A DNA stretch of 64,000 nt from Progne subis subis (GCA_022316685.1 JAKJHU010000615.1:1-64000), one strand, 5' to 3'. Shown: positions 49,973 through 63,552, counted from the first letter of the stretch. Notes: a model not told the origin generated them from the letters alone. A program made the numbers and translations.

Positions 49973-50009
<37 letters not shown>
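49973..50009 (+). repeat. Uninterrupted C37 homopolymer
   Basis: Thirty-seven consecutive C residues are flanked by GGAGATT and TCTTTTCC. The opposite strand is G37, which would form G-quadruplexes, and the C strand an i-motif. Poly(C) of this length is rare in vertebrate genomes and error-prone in sequencing, so the exact length is doubtful. Confidence 0.95.
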
Positions 50010-50016
<7 letters not shown>

Positions 50017-50658
50017 CATATCATCTTATTTTATGAGGTTCTGGCAGTCTGCAAGTTTGCAATCACCAGTTGTTGATGCAGTGAAATGGTCACCAGCATT
50101 CTAATGCAGTTGATTACTCAATCATAATAAAGAGATAGAAGGAAACTGCACTGGGCTGTAATACATTTCATATTATATATGAAATTTGTTTTCTTTAATG
50201 AGCTAATTATGTTTTAATAAGTCAAACTGCTTGCTCTCGTGGGAATGTGAGGGAGGACTCAGTACAGGGAAAACACAGAGTTTGTAATTTAGGCACATAT
50301 TGAAAGCATGGCTTGAGTCTGTATTGTAAAGACAGTGCTTTAAAATGTCTGGCATTATTTCCAGGAACACTTCCTTCCTGGTTACTGTGCCAAACTTATC
50401 CTCCCCTTTAGCTGACAGAGGTCTTGACATGGATTCTGAGTTTAGACTGTCTTCATGTTTAGAGAATTTGGTATTATCAATGTAATTATAATGCTGATGA
50501 TAATTCCAGCAGACAGTAGTGAGTGTGGCTTAGTGCTCCAGGTGAATCTCAGGCACTTCACCTGTGTAACTGCGACAGTGTGTGACCACCAAGTCCACAG
50601 CCTCCTGAGAAACTGGCTTCTCCATCAGTCCCTTGGCAAGGGCAGAAGGTTACTGGGA

Positions 50659-50913
50659 CTAATCAAGTTGGTCTTGTGGGTAGCCAGTGAGGCTGTATGG
50701 TTTCCCAGGTGACCTTGGTCCTGTAATGTACCGTAAATGACTGGCTTTCTCTATTAATAGTTTGTTTGTGAGAGCTGGGAAGGCAACTTGTAATACAGCT
50801 GCTTTTCCTGCTTCTTCCATAATGACATTCTGAACAAGCAAGATGATGTCCTTTGATTCGATATGACCTTGTATTTTTGGTGATTCCATTGTGTCTTTAG
50901 AGAAAATAAGCAA
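50659..50913 (-). other. Coding-like minus-strand frame of unknown origin
   Basis: A frame of 84 codons on the minus strand has a balanced amino-acid composition, with segments such as MESPKIQGHIESKD and LLIEKASHLRYITGPRSP, unlike the poly-F or poly-K frames around it. A TTTTCTCTAAAG acceptor-like stretch lies near its start. There is no recognised domain, no clear donor and no repeat match that I can see. It could be a decayed retroelement or pseudogene piece, or a chance frame. Confidence 0.15.
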
Positions 50914-53900
50914 ATGAAGGTATAAAAATGCTGTTTAGTTATATATTCCATATATTTAATTTTATTTCATTAACACATCACAAAATGGAATATTAAATAA
51001 ATTTATGTGTGTGTACATTCCTTTTGGTCAACTCTCTTTTCAGTTAAACATTAGACTTATACCTGTCTATAACAACTACAAGAGAATGGGGAATATGATG
51101 CTCCCTAAAAGGTTTTTTTCCCTGCATAAGTGTTTTTCTCTCCATGGTGGTGTTGGGTTCAAAGGCCAAAATGATTCTTTGGGGGCTTTGAAAAGAGAAC
51201 TCTCCTGTCATCTTTCATTCTCCTGGAGTACCTTTTCCACTTAGGATGTATAATTTTACAGCAAGATCTATTACAAGGAGCTTTGAAAGTCTTATTCAAA
51301 GTAAGCTCATTAAAGAATGAATATATAAAGGTTTGAGCATCATTGTATTTGGGATTTTTATCAGTCAGTTGTTTTGACTTCTATCACAAGCTACTAAATT
51401 TTCTTCCTTTATGCCTGTGCTAGCTGTGTAACTGCATGGTTTCCAGGCCGGAATCTTTTCTTGATTTGAAGATGTCAGAAATTAGAAATGGGCTTCTCAT
51501 CTTCCTGAGGAATGTCATTAACTTCCCTAGATACTCCTACTGGCACTTCAGCGAGCAGGATAGAGGGTGAAATTTCCATGTAGAACTGCACATATCCGAA
51601 AAATACAAACTACAAGATTTATAACTCCTCAGGAGCACTTAAGAATGAAGGATGGAAAAAAGAAAAAGGGACACCTGCAATTTGGACTGAAAAGAGGACG
51701 ATTGTGTAGCTACTGCCAAAACCCTTAAAGTTTACATTAATTTCTTGGCATTATGACAGGCTGGAGTAATAGCATTTTAGCAGAGAGAAAGGTGATCACA
51801 TCGCCTTGTAGATTGATATGATCACAATATTATTTGAAAAAGCAAACAATGTAGGAGGGTTATTAGGTGAGTTGCATACTCAGGGAAGCAGTGTTTCTTG
51901 TAGCAGGAAGAGAAAAAATTTCATCAGCAGTTCATTGTAAGGAAAGCGCAGCTAGCAACCTATAAACTAGGAAAATGGAGTCTGAAATACAACATTCCTA
52001 GACAAAATAAAACATATAGAAGGCCAAAATTATTCACTTTTCATAAAGTTTAAATAACTGTTCTTTAGTAGACACAGAACAAAGGAAGACAAAACAGAGG
52101 GTCTCTTGTGAGAGTAGTGAAATGGATACTTTTGATGATGTTTATCTTGATTTTCCATGAATTTGCACAAAATATTGAGGGATGGACAGTAAATTACACC
52201 CAACAACGAAAGATTTCTGTTTACTTGGCATCAAAAAATTACACCATTATCCAAAGAATTTGAACCTGACAGTGTAATGTAAGTTACTTGACAGAAACCC
52301 CTGGGAAGTTCCTCTGGTAGGCTACTGAAGCCCTGCATTACATCAGGTAACGTGCAGCAGATTTTTGAGTTAGAGTGGTCAGTGCAGCACAGGGACTAGA
52401 GACTAAATGCAGAGAGGGAGGGGTTGGGGTAGCAACAGAATGGCTGCCTGGGGTCCTTAAGAGAATATAATCCTGAATATGTGTGTGGCTGTGCTTTGAG
52501 CAGCAATGCAGAGATCACCTCCCAGGCTCTACATAGTGGAGCTTTTTAACCTGTGCTGGACCCAAAATGTATGAGCTAAATGAGATTTAAATGTGTGACT
52601 ATGCATTTTGCTCAGAACTGAGAAAAGATTGAACCAGGTCCTTAATTAACTAATGTAAGAGGTCTTTGGAATTCTGATGTGGTGTTTTAGGAGGAATTAT
52701 ATAATAAAATAATGTAAATAGCCTTGCAGGTCAGTCAGCACAGCAGATGTTAGCATTTCTTTTTAGCACACTTTGGGTTTTGTCACCATTTCATGATAAA
52801 GAATAAGTCAAGAGAAAGCACATAAATGAATTTGAATTGTACCTTGCAAATACTAACAAAATAACCCATCTGAACTACTCATAAGGCATTAGTACCATGT
52901 ACTTTATCATGTTTGGACTGTGGCAATAACTTCAAGAAGAATTTCAGGAGTAGTTGCATTATCTATTGAGAAGCAATTTTTTACTTTCTATGGAGAAAAG
53001 ATAGTTGAAGTCAACTCTGAAGTTGACTCTGAAGGCCATTTCAGTTGCCCATAGATCTTACGATATTTTGTTACCTTCTTTCGTTTCAAATTCACAGCAT
53101 AAGAAAGAAAAAGAATGACATAAATTGGATGTTAGAAGAGTTCTGAAGATAGACATCAGAAGAATTCAAGAGTAAGAAGAGAACTCAGCATTATTTGTTA
53201 TTTTCCACCCTAAAGTAAAAAGAGAACAAAGCATCAAAAGCATCAGTAGTGAGAGAGTGAGCTCAAAGCCAGGACTATATATCACAGCATATAAAACGAG
53301 TGAGTTGGCACCACCAAAAGGTCTAAAGTCTTAGTCTGTGGTTTAAAGTCATTGATATTGCAGTCAGGATGATCTTTCAACTGCAGATGAAGAGCTGTAT
53401 AGATTTGTTGCAAAAGTCATTTTAGGTTTTGCCTGCTAGTAGCATTTTGGTGCTTATTAGGGTGAACAAGTGTTCATGGTGCTGAGAGAATTCAAGTCCA
53501 CTGATAGGACGTTAAAGATCAGAATCTTGTACATTTTGTAAGTATTTCTGAAAATAATGGCTGTGAATGTAGGCCAGGATCAGATGCATGTACTTTATCT
53601 TGTGTTTAAATTGATTGAATGCAATCATATTCCATAAACTAGAGCATATTCCAGTCCAGTAACTTTAGATCATCATCCAGTCTGTCCTGGAATTTTAGTT
53701 GGTTTAAAAAAATGTTGCAGAATTACCCTAATTCAAAAATTTTGAAGTATAGTAATGCTGAACTTGAAAGTAAGTAAGAAATATATTTCTTCACATTGTA
53801 TTTGGGCAATGGTAATTATTTACAAGTGGAAGTAGAATAGGATATAATGCAAAGGGCAATAGAACAAATTCTGAGGTCTTGCTTGGTAGTCAGGATTTAC

Positions 53901-55689
53901 TCCACTTGTCGAGAAGCAGCTTGTTGAGCACGTTCTTGCCACATTATTTTTATTTGTGGCTGGATGTACTGTCACATTTCCTGGGATATCAAGTCTATTT
54001 CTCTGCCAGCACTGGAATTTTTTTTTGGTGGTATATTTTTATAGTAATTTATCCATAAAATATCACTGAATAAAGCAGCAGCCATGGAGAAATCCTGCAG
54101 TGGTTGAAATGTGATTAGTTACATGAGGCTTCCTCTTTTTATTCCTAAACTCCTACTAACTCTTCTTGGGCCTCTCTGCTTTTCTTGTATCTGTTTTCTC
54201 ATCTCCCTATTACTTGTTTCCTCCTGCGTCCATTTCACCTCATTTTGACCTTAAAGATACTGTGTTCTAGCCCACAGGATTGCATTGCTCTTACAGTAGG
54301 AGTTCCAATATATGTTATAAATATTCTGGTTGCAGGATACAGCCTAGGTGCACAACACAGGGAAGACAGTGTTGTTCTGCAGCACAATAAACATTTAGTT
54401 TTGTTTGTTTCTTTGTTTCCTACGCCTCTTAGGAGTTCAAGGCCATAGCTCTTGAAGAAGATGTGGTATAAGCTCCTCTTACATGTGTGTGAGATATATG
54501 TATAAAGAGAGAGATGTCTGTATGTGCATACATGCATTTTTGCCTCAGCTTACAGTAAAAACCAAGATTTTAATTTCAGTCTTGAGAGAGTCTTGGAGTT
54601 GTTTGGCTCTTGGATATGGTGCTTGCTATCCATCTGTCATAGCTTCCTTCTGGCTATTGAAATGTGCACATTCACTGAAATGGAGCAAAGCAGGCAAGAG
54701 GTGCATCTCAGTAAGAGTCTGAGAGGATCCAGGTGGTTTCTGGGGCAGGATCTCCATTTGGTGCCGCTCTCCCTTGTGAGCCATACATGCACAAAGGACT
54801 GCTCCGTGTACAGTCATGCGTGGAGTCCTTGCACAGTGGTTACTACACACGTCTGAGGTCTGCAGTTCCATTCAGCTCCAAGTGCTGCCACTTCTGGGTC
54901 ACCCTTGCTTTGGTCCTGATGGAAGTTGTGGGGATTTTGGGGGTGGGTTGTATTTGCAGCCGGCAGGAGTCGGAAGGATTACGTTGCTTTGATGCTGAGA
55001 AGATATAGACCCTTTCTCTCCAGACTGATTTAAGGATCAAGTAATGCGGTTGCTGTTCGTTGCACTCAGTCATGTTTCCTTTGATTTTACTTTCCTTATA
55101 TAACAGGGATTTGTCGTACAGCAGTTGATTTTTATTAACGTGAAAAGGTGCCTAATGGAAAAACTTACAATCACAAGGAAAATGTTTTGGCATTCTTGCA
55201 GAAGGGCAGAGCCTCCGGATCCCAAAGTTCTTTGGAAAGAGGGATTGCTTCTTTGAAATGAGGTGGCATTAAATGGGAGGTTTAAATGCTGTGCCATTTA
55301 AAATGATCCTATGTTTACATTTTTGCCTACCTATATGACTTTCACATAAAAAGAGTACAAAAATAAAGCAAAAGAGTCAATGTTGCTGGAAGCATCATTA
55401 ACTTTTCAGATGACATTCTTTTGGAAAGTACAGTGTCTTTCAAAAAAATGTGCCGTATGCATGGCTCAGCCCCAGATCTTCCAGCAGTCTAATACTGGCA
55501 AGGGAGGGCATCTGTAGCCCCCTGGGAAGTGGGCTGTGGGGATTTCCTTTTCTCCTCTTTGTTGGGTTTTATTTCCATTTCCTTTTCCTCTCTTTCTTTT
55601 CAGTCATTTAACGCTGTTCTGCACAACAGAGGGGAGCATCTGGCCCCGAGTAAACACCCAATAAAATAAGTGGGGGAAGTTCACAGCTC
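50914..55689. other. No gene recognised
   Basis: AT-rich unique DNA. The GC-richer stretch 54500-55010 has overlapping short frames on both strands, none with splice support. No repeat family was recognised. Confidence 0.45.
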
Positions 55690-56130
55690 CCTTGGTGCTG
55701 TTGCGTCTGTCTGTCTGGTTGTGGACTCAACAAGATAACCATGCATCAAATTACATTGTCCAGGCTATCTTCACAACCAGAAGTGCTTGAAACCTTATTT
55801 TAATAGAAGCTTAGATTCTGGAGAATACTATAAAATCTCTCCAAAGGCTCCAAATCAGCAATTCCATCTGTGTTTCTGCAAATGTAGAGGAACAATGCCC
55901 CAGCTGATTATGCAAACAGAATGAAAATAGTTATTTTAAAAGTGCATAAAATCGATACTTTGGGGAAAACAAGTCAGCTGTGTTTATACTCAGCATATAG
56001 AAGACATTTTGCTTCTTTGTCTGAAAAAATCATAGGAAAGCGAGGATTGCAAGTGAAATAAAACAGCCGATCATACAGTGCAGCAGAGGGGACTGGAACA
56101 TCAGATGTCTCAGCAAAGGCTTAGAGAATT
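55690..56130. promoter_or_regulatory. Candidate conserved noncoding stretch
   Basis: Holds ACCATGCATCAAATTACATTG, CCAGCTGATTATGCAAAC (E-box with a near-octamer) and AAAATCGATAC in repeat-free DNA. No frame of note. Inference from motif content. Confidence 0.2.
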
Positions 56131-59100
56131 TTAGGTTCCTTTTGAGAGAATATAAATTATATTGAGGTTGATATATTTGTACGTTGTTTGAAGTCAAAGC
56201 CAAATATTCTAAACACGGTGGGAATAACTCCCTCCCCGTTGCTGATCATGAAAAGTATGTAACTAAATCTATGTCTGTGGTGCTGAAAATTTCCTCCTAA
56301 ATGCTGTCTCTTTTGGACTAATGGGATTTTTTGCAAGTATTGGTGTGAAGGGGTGTGCATATAAATATGTATAGACGTGCTTCTCATACAGTCAGGATAC
56401 ATTTCTTGTGTACATATTATTTTAAAAACAGGAAACAAAAGCATCTGAGAAACAGAACTGAAAAGGAACAATTTTTAGATCTATAAGTTAAATTGAATTA
56501 AACTTCATCTTTCAGCAAATGCCATGTTATTTATTCAGTGTTTCTCTGGGGGATTTCCCTAGCCCCTACACTTTATAGTGAGTAGTGATGTTTCTTAATT
56601 AAAAAAATCAAACAAACATGGAATTGAGGCTGCCCCACACAGGCATTCTCCTGTGGGAATAGGAGGTGCACTGATTTTCTCAGGGACAGTTTTCTGGGTC
56701 TGTTGGACCCAGAACAAAGACAAAGGAGGGGAAAGCTGTGGGGGAAGGCAAATTCACATCATGCCTCTGATGCCAGGACTATTCTCAGTGCTCCAGGGAC
56801 ATCTCCTAGGTATTGCTTTTTATAGGGGAGAGCTAGTGGACATGGTGAAGAAGGTCACTGATAAACTCCTCAGAAGTCAGGTGGATTTCTGTTTATCAAT
56901 TACCTCACAGTAGCGATTACTGTCTTGGAGAAAGGAGATTCTTGTTTCCTTTTTTCTTTCATTCTTTCCACCCAGAGCTAGAATGTTTGTGAGGTTGCAG
57001 GCCTTTGCAATCACCACTCTGTAGCTGAAACAAACCTTTATCCTTTTCCTTAGTTTCTGAGCTAAATAGTTTAGAAAGACTAAAGTACATTTTGACAGAT
57101 TTCAATTAATATTGTGGGAGGAAAGTATTTTAAGTTCTTTACAGTTAAGACAAAGCAAAATGGTTTTTTTTGAAATGTTTTTCGGTTTTATATATATCTA
57201 CAAATGCATATGAAGTTCATTGGTGCACCACTTGAAAAGTCTTTTGGTTGGACTCCCCCAGTGCTTTGGTTGCTGTTATTTCAACACGTGGAAGGTTTTT
57301 TCTCATATTTACCTAGTTTACTCTTTGAGTAATAATAGAAACTCTGACATTTTCAAGCTGATGCAACTGTCTTTTCACCCTGTTTAGTGTCAGGTTCATT
57401 GATCTCTTCCCTGCCTCTCTGTGGAACAGCAAAATGCACTCTGCAGCCCAGTGTTAAAGATGGATTCTGCTATAGATTAACTTGTCAAAGTACACACGGG
57501 GCTGGCTGTTTTCAGGCTACCCTACTTTGTCACCAGTGATGCCTCAGGATATTGTAGCCAGCGTCCTCATTTCCAGTGGAATGGTTTATTTTGAAGGCAT
57601 AAAGCTCTTGAGTCAGTGACTGTAAAGTTTGGTTCTGTGGTAAGGGCCAAAAGTACCAGTGATATGAGCCATTATCAACTGGTGAAAGAAGCAGACAGAG
57701 AGATCATCTGACGTGCCAACAAATGTATTTGTTCTTGCATCTTTGACCAGCTGATACTTGTTATTTTTGTTCTTTTGTTTTGTTGTTTTGTTTTTTTTTT
57801 TTCTTAGATTGATATTTAGGTGATATTGCCTCAATCCCTTTCCTAAACTGACTTTTTCTTTTCAAGTTTCTTATCTGGAAACAAACTCATTTTGTCCCTT
57901 CTATAAATGCAGTCCTGGTCTCAGCCATTATTTATGCACACTGTAGTTACAGCACATGAAAGAACATCAGCAATGACTTATTGTAAATGGGACAGACTTC
58001 TTGGGAATGCACTGGGGATTAGATGTCCAAAAGAATGAAGCACTGCTCTATTTCCATCTGGCCACTTCATTTCACTGCCTATTTGGGAAAAGTACTCCTA
58101 AAATCTAGTTTGCAAAGTCAAATATTGATTTAATTTGTTTTGTTCTTAAAAGGTAAAGAGTAAACCTGGGAAGGTTTTACTTTTGCAGAGTCGCAGGAGG
58201 GACAAGCAGGAAACAACTGAAAGAAAATTTTCTGATTGGTTAAGTAAAAAAAAAAAGAAAAATTTTGGTCTAGATTGGACTCAATAACTTTCAAAATGTT
58301 AGTTTTGACATGAAAAATTAGAATATTTTTTGTGATGTAGGCATATAAAAAATGGTATTTCAGTATATTAATATTTTCTCTATCCTGTTTTCAGTAAATA
58401 ATCTTTAGGATGCAAACTAAAAAATTTAATACCACGTGAAGGATTTTTAATTATTAGCTTCCTTATGTTTTACAGAGTTGAAACAAAGAGATCAGAAAGT
58501 ATTCCACCCTAACCCTGTGTCATGATGGGGCATGTGTCAACCAATTTTCCAAACTCCCTCCAAAACACCTTTGGCAAAGTTCCCACTGAGATACTGAAAT
58601 GCTGATTCTATATGTGCTATTTCTTCTAAAATTATCTAAATCAAGAAGTCAAGCTTTCAATATTTTTTGACTATAAGCAAGTTAAGCTCCAGCTCCCTAT
58701 GTAGATCTCGTGTCTTGGATTAGTTCTCCAGAAAAAGCTCTGGGAGAGCATAGGACTGATTTCCCTTGAACACAGGTGTTCCTGGCTGGAGTACTGAATG
58801 CATTTGTCTTAGTAAAGTGATCCAAATGCTTTTTTTGCCTGGGCCATTGTTTTAAAAGTTACCCTGAAATTCTGAATAACAGTACAGTAATACCTTTATT
58901 CCAGCATGAATGGAGGGAGAAAATAGCTTCCCATATAAAACATAAAATTTCAGGAATGCTGGAGGAAGCATGTATGGGTGAGTGTGTGCTTTTGTACCTG
59001 CAGGGCAAATGTCCCATCCTCCCCTTCTGACCATATCAGTGTGTGGGGAAATCAGCCAGACCCATTTTCCTTGCATTACCCTATGAATCTCCACTGGTCT

Positions 59101-59289
59101 TTGAACTGCTGGGCACAGGCAACTAAATTAGTTCCGTCTTGGAAACAGGACTGTTTGTATCCTCTCCTCACTCTTAATGTGCCTGTGCAGTCTGAGCCAC
59201 AGATTGACCCCTATTGATCTGATTTGACTGCACCTCTGTGGAGTAGACAAACAGTGCAAGAGAATCCAGGGACTCTCATTCGCAGTACC
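56131..59289. other. No gene recognised
   Basis: Unique AT-rich DNA. A GC-richer patch at 56630-56915 with an 86-codon plus frame has no start context or splice support. A short T/G-rich patch lies at 57762-57802. Confidence 0.45.
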
Positions 59290-59650
59290 TTATTTAGGTT
59301 CCTCGGTAATAATTCTTATTTGCATTAATCACATTCATTAGCAGAACCTGAGGCCCCCTCTTGCCTTCTATGCATTCCTGATCCTGACAACAGCAAAATA
59401 AGGCATTTGCTCTGAAGAAAGAGTGTTTAAAGTATATTGACACTTGATACTTAATAGTTGCAAAACTTAACTATTAAAAAAAAGAGGTTTTTTTTCGAAT
59501 CGATGACTCACGCATTACTGTAAAATATATTGATTAAAAACAAAGCATAATGTTAGTCATTTAGTCAGTAGAGTGATGCAATACTGAAATAAATTTATCC
59601 TTTGACTTTTGCATTAACCTTTTATTGACTGCTTGCATACTCATAATTAA
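59290..59650. promoter_or_regulatory. Candidate regulatory stretch with an octamer and AP-1-like site
   Basis: A perfect reverse octamer ATTTGCAT in TTATTTGCATTAATCAC is followed by CATTCATTAGC, then CGAATCGATGACTCACGC (AP-1-like TGACTCA), then TAATTAACACAC and GTTAATTTTAGC. No repeats apart from a short A/T junction near 59476. Confidence 0.22.
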
Positions 59651-61418
59651 CACACACTTTAGCTAGCTTGGTTAATTTTAGCATTGTGATCAGTGTCCCC
59701 TAATGTAGATGATACCCTGATCATCAAAAATCACTGCAGTCCAGGGAACCGTGACCAGACAAGTGTCTGTCTCAGGGATTGCACACCTGCCCATGGAGAT
59801 AGCAGCCACCTTCCAGGGGAAGCATCACGTGCTGTTATGCAAATAGTCAGTCATACAGATGTTTGTCATCACTTAGTTGAACATTGGTAAATATTAATGA
59901 GTAAAGTCCATTTGTCAAAAACAGACAAAAAGGTTATGAAAATTTCTGAGAACTTTAGAGGGTAGAAGTAGTGAAAACATGCTCTTCAATTGTAACTAAA
60001 AATGGGCTTTTGAAATTGAAACTATCACAAGTCTTTATTGTTCTAGTAAGAAAGTAGGGAGCATGGAGTATTGTACATTCTATAAACAAACAATTCTTTC
60101 TATAATATGTTGTCAAACACTTATTGTTAAGGTGTTGCAGCTAAATTGCTCTGAAATACATCATGGCAGTTTTCCTGTTCTCCTGCTGCAGATAAAGTAT
60201 TCAAGGTATCTATTCTGTATTTCTGAGTTTGTGTGATTGCCACTCTTTACACACTTGTGCATATAATATGCACAATTTAGTCCTATTTTCTTTTGTAGTT
60301 TTGACTCTAGTAACTCAACAGTTTTTAATTGATATGGAATATTTTCATTAATTTACAATATTGTAAATCTTACTTTCCCACTATGACCAGACCTTGATGT
60401 TTGCAGCCTTTTGCTTTTTTTAATCAGGCATTATTGTTGCTAAATTATGTTAACTGTCAGATACAAAGATTTTTAAATAATTCTATGCAGTCATTTAGAT
60501 GTCTTTGATTATTCTTCTTCAGTTTAAAATGTTACCATGCTTTTGGCAAGATCTTCAGCTCTGTTCCACTGCTACAAATTAAAGACCATTGTAGGAACAA
60601 TTTCTCCTGTAGAATTTTTTTAATCAGAAATATACTCATCTGCAAAGGTCTAGGTTTTGCACCCTAATTCTGAGTGAGAAAGTACATTTTTGACCATGTT
60701 CCAGATTGTGGGAGTTATTTAGGTGAATTACTTATTTAACTGCCAGGTGCAGTGGTGACGGCCTCAAAGCAGCCCCATAGCTTTGAATAAGAAAAATCTT
60801 AAGCTTTCTTTGATGCCAGCAACTGTTTTGGTCAAAATAGTTGATTGACAAATTATAAAAATCTATCATTCCCTGCTGTTCTTGCTGGTATGGAGCAAAG
60901 CTGTAGAAATCCAACAGAAGGACAAAAGCACCATGGGATCACTGAACTTGGAGTGCAATGGCACTGCTTACCCTTTTTTATATTTTTCCAGCACATTGAT
61001 GCATTTCTGTCATCAGACTGGCACAGCAAGTCTGAGGACCTGACACACCTCCGTTCCTCTAATCCCTCACATGGAATATGCCATGGCTAAAACCTCCCCA
61101 GCTGCACGACTGTCTGGAAATTCAGGCACATGCTTGGTTGTGGGGAGACGTCTCTGGTAACAAATATAGAAAAAGGGAAAGTAGCAAGTATCTTGGATAT
61201 CCAAGAACAGCATCACCATGACTGCTACCACATTTACAGTAATACAAATGCCCTCATGTGAGGGAAAAGCTGGTCAATCTGTTTGTGTGAGAGAGCAAGG
61301 AAAAAAAGACATGAAAGGTAAAAGGGCTCTGAAATGCTGAGGAAGCTAAAGGTTGATATATCTTTTCTCTCAGTGAAAACAGTTGTTAATAAATGTGGTA
61401 GAGAGAGAATGTTGTTGT

Positions 61419-61448
61419 CATTATTATTATTATTAATTATTATTATTA
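61419..61448 (+). repeat. (ATT)n trinucleotide
   Basis: An ATT/TTA repeat with one interrupting base (TTATTAATTATTA). The minus frame reads as an N/I run and is not coding. Confidence 0.9.
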
Positions 61449-61779
61449 GCTGAGTTTTGCAGATCACATAACATGCCTGTAGTATTTACTGATTGAGCTT
61501 TGTGATTTGTCTTCTGCAATAATCTCTACGTGGTTAATTTATCCACTTTTAGATGGAAATGCTTAAACTGGAATATCTTATACTACCCACCAAACTGGGT
61601 GTATTATTTTGTGCCAAGACAGAAAATAAAGCAAGCTTTTAAAAGCCTTATAGAGTTATGCTGTAATTAGTTTCAGCTTCCCCTGCATATTAATTTTCTC
61701 CTGTCCTTTATATAATTTGGAAAATGTCTTCAGAACATGATGGCACAATCAGTTAAGTACCTCTCAGAACTCACACACT

Positions 61780-62045
61780 AAACTGCATTTGCTATAACTA
61801 TTATAAAGCAGCCAGCAAAACAAATCCTCTGTTATTCTGTACAGTGCAGCTTATCAATGCAAACAGTTTAATATTTATGCTAAGAGGATTGTCACAAGTA
61901 GCTTCTGTTCCTTTAATTCTTGTTTTAAATAAATAATGAGAACATTTAAACACATTACTCTTCCCAGGGCCCTGAGGTCAGCTAATCTTATTATTTATGA
62001 AGTGATGTGCTACATAATAGTACTTAGTGCATGTTAACAGATGCT
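61780..62045. promoter_or_regulatory. Candidate conserved noncoding stretch
   Basis: Contains GCTTATCAATGCAAACAG, TTTAATATTTATGC and AGGTCAGCTAATC (nuclear-receptor half site beside a TAAT core). No repeats or coding signal. Confidence 0.18.
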
Positions 62046-63397
62046 ATTATCAGGGGCTGATGTGGAGAGCTGAAGATATATTGGAATGCTATGTGTTAAT
62101 ACTGTCCTTGTGGTGTAATGTACGATGGATTGAGTGCCCAGGATGCTGGTGCAGCAATTAACCACCCACCAACATGGGTGTAAAGCTGAAGTATGTTTTC
62201 TCATGGGGATTACACTGCTATTAATAATTCCCAGGAGAAGGAGACATCTTTCATTTGGCAACAGTCTCTTCCAGAAGGTCAGTGGTGTGGACAGGGAAGT
62301 TGCCTCTGTCAGTATTCTTAAGAGTTCATTCTACTCAGGTGAAAGACACATGTATGTTTAAAACTACTTTAAAGTTCTTATAAAAATTATGTGCTTTATA
62401 GAACATGAATTTTAAAGAATGTCATACAAGAGATAAAAGTGCATTTCTGCACTTTTTAGTTATCTCTTTAGAAAACTATAAAGGCCTGCAGTATATACCA
62501 AAATTAAGGTAATTCTCAGCATTTTTCTTTGTTTTGCCCCACTGTAAGTATTAACTAATTAATCAGCAATGTGCAAATTGTTGAGGGGAAGGGAAAAGAG
62601 AGGGGGGGAATTCTTCCTTGAACTGTGACAATGTTTTCGATGCAGCATGTATTACAGTCTAATCTTTAAAGATGTGATGGTTGCCTCTTATAAAAACTTT
62701 CCTCTGCTGGGTTCAGTTCAGTTGAATATTATAATTAGACTTCCCTAGTATTGATGAATAATCCATTTAATAAAAAACATTGTAATTTAAACATTTTCTC
62801 TGGGGACTAACATACACTAACCTCTTAATTTAATTTTATTGAAGTTTTGCCCACCCATTCATCATTGAAAGTTGTTATTAACCTCCATTTCCATTTATCT
62901 TTATAGAATTTTCTCTTTTTATATTGCCTTTTTCAGTGCTAAGCAGGTTGATACACTTGTAAATCTCCGGAATGTACAAAGCTAGCCTGGCTTCTTTAAT
63001 GTTGTTTAATCTATCCCCCCTGACCTTAATGCAGTAAATTCAGTTTAATCTTTCTCAATAATCTAGTAATACATTGGAAACCAGCAAACATTTAAATCTG
63101 ATAATGATTTAATCACATACTTTAAATAACAGCTGAGATAATGAAAAATAATTCACCATATAAAGGAACACTACTGAGTTTTCTCTGTGATTGGCTTTTT
63201 GAGAAATCCCTATAGAAAATACAAAGCCTACGACAGAAATCAACTTCACTGGAAATGTGCAATCCATTTGGTGTCAAAAGATGTCGTATTTCTTTTTATT
63301 ATCATCTTTAAATTAATGCTCAAATGTATCCTTGCTGAGTATTCAGTTTCTTGATACAGTTTTACTTAAGTGGTTTATCTGCTTACCTTCTTTTCAG

Positions 63398-63552
63398 ATG
63401 CCAGTCAGACACAGCAGAGAAGCCTGCCAGAAGACCAGAAACCAGAATGCCATCCCTTCTGGACAGATAATGATGAATGCAATATGCCTCTGCCATATGA
63501 TCTAGAAGAAGTAATTGCTTACCTACAAAATCTTGTTCAATGGATAGAATAA
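63398..63552 (+). CDS. Probable 3'-terminal coding exon of an unidentified gene
   Basis: A long pyrimidine tract ending TTTTCAG (63391-63397) is a strong splice acceptor. The exon enters in phase 1: AT completes a codon begun in an upstream exon. It then reads 50 codons to TAA at 63550-63552. The peptide starts ASQTQQRSLPEDQKPE, has two cysteines (in ECHPFW and DECNMP), and ends YDLEEVIAYLQNLVQWIE. That ending has leucine, valine and isoleucine spaced every three to four residues, as in an amphipathic helix. The mix of polar, acidic and hydrophobic residues looks coding rather than random AT-rich. A short 3'UTR and AATAAA follow. I do not recognise the family. It could be the end of a protein-coding gene whose body lies to the left, or an alternative last exon. 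No ATG lies in this exon before the frame becomes coding-like, so it is partial by itself. Confidence 0.5.

Larger units (their letters stand above)
59651..63397. other. Probable intron or intergenic DNA before the terminal exon
   Basis: AT-rich DNA with the (ATT)n repeat and a candidate conserved stretch. At 62990-63160, AAATCTGATAATGATTTAATCAC and CAGCTGAGATAATG give further conserved-element texture. TTTTACTTAAG, 26-36 bases before the acceptor AG, could hold the branch point. Confidence 0.4.
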
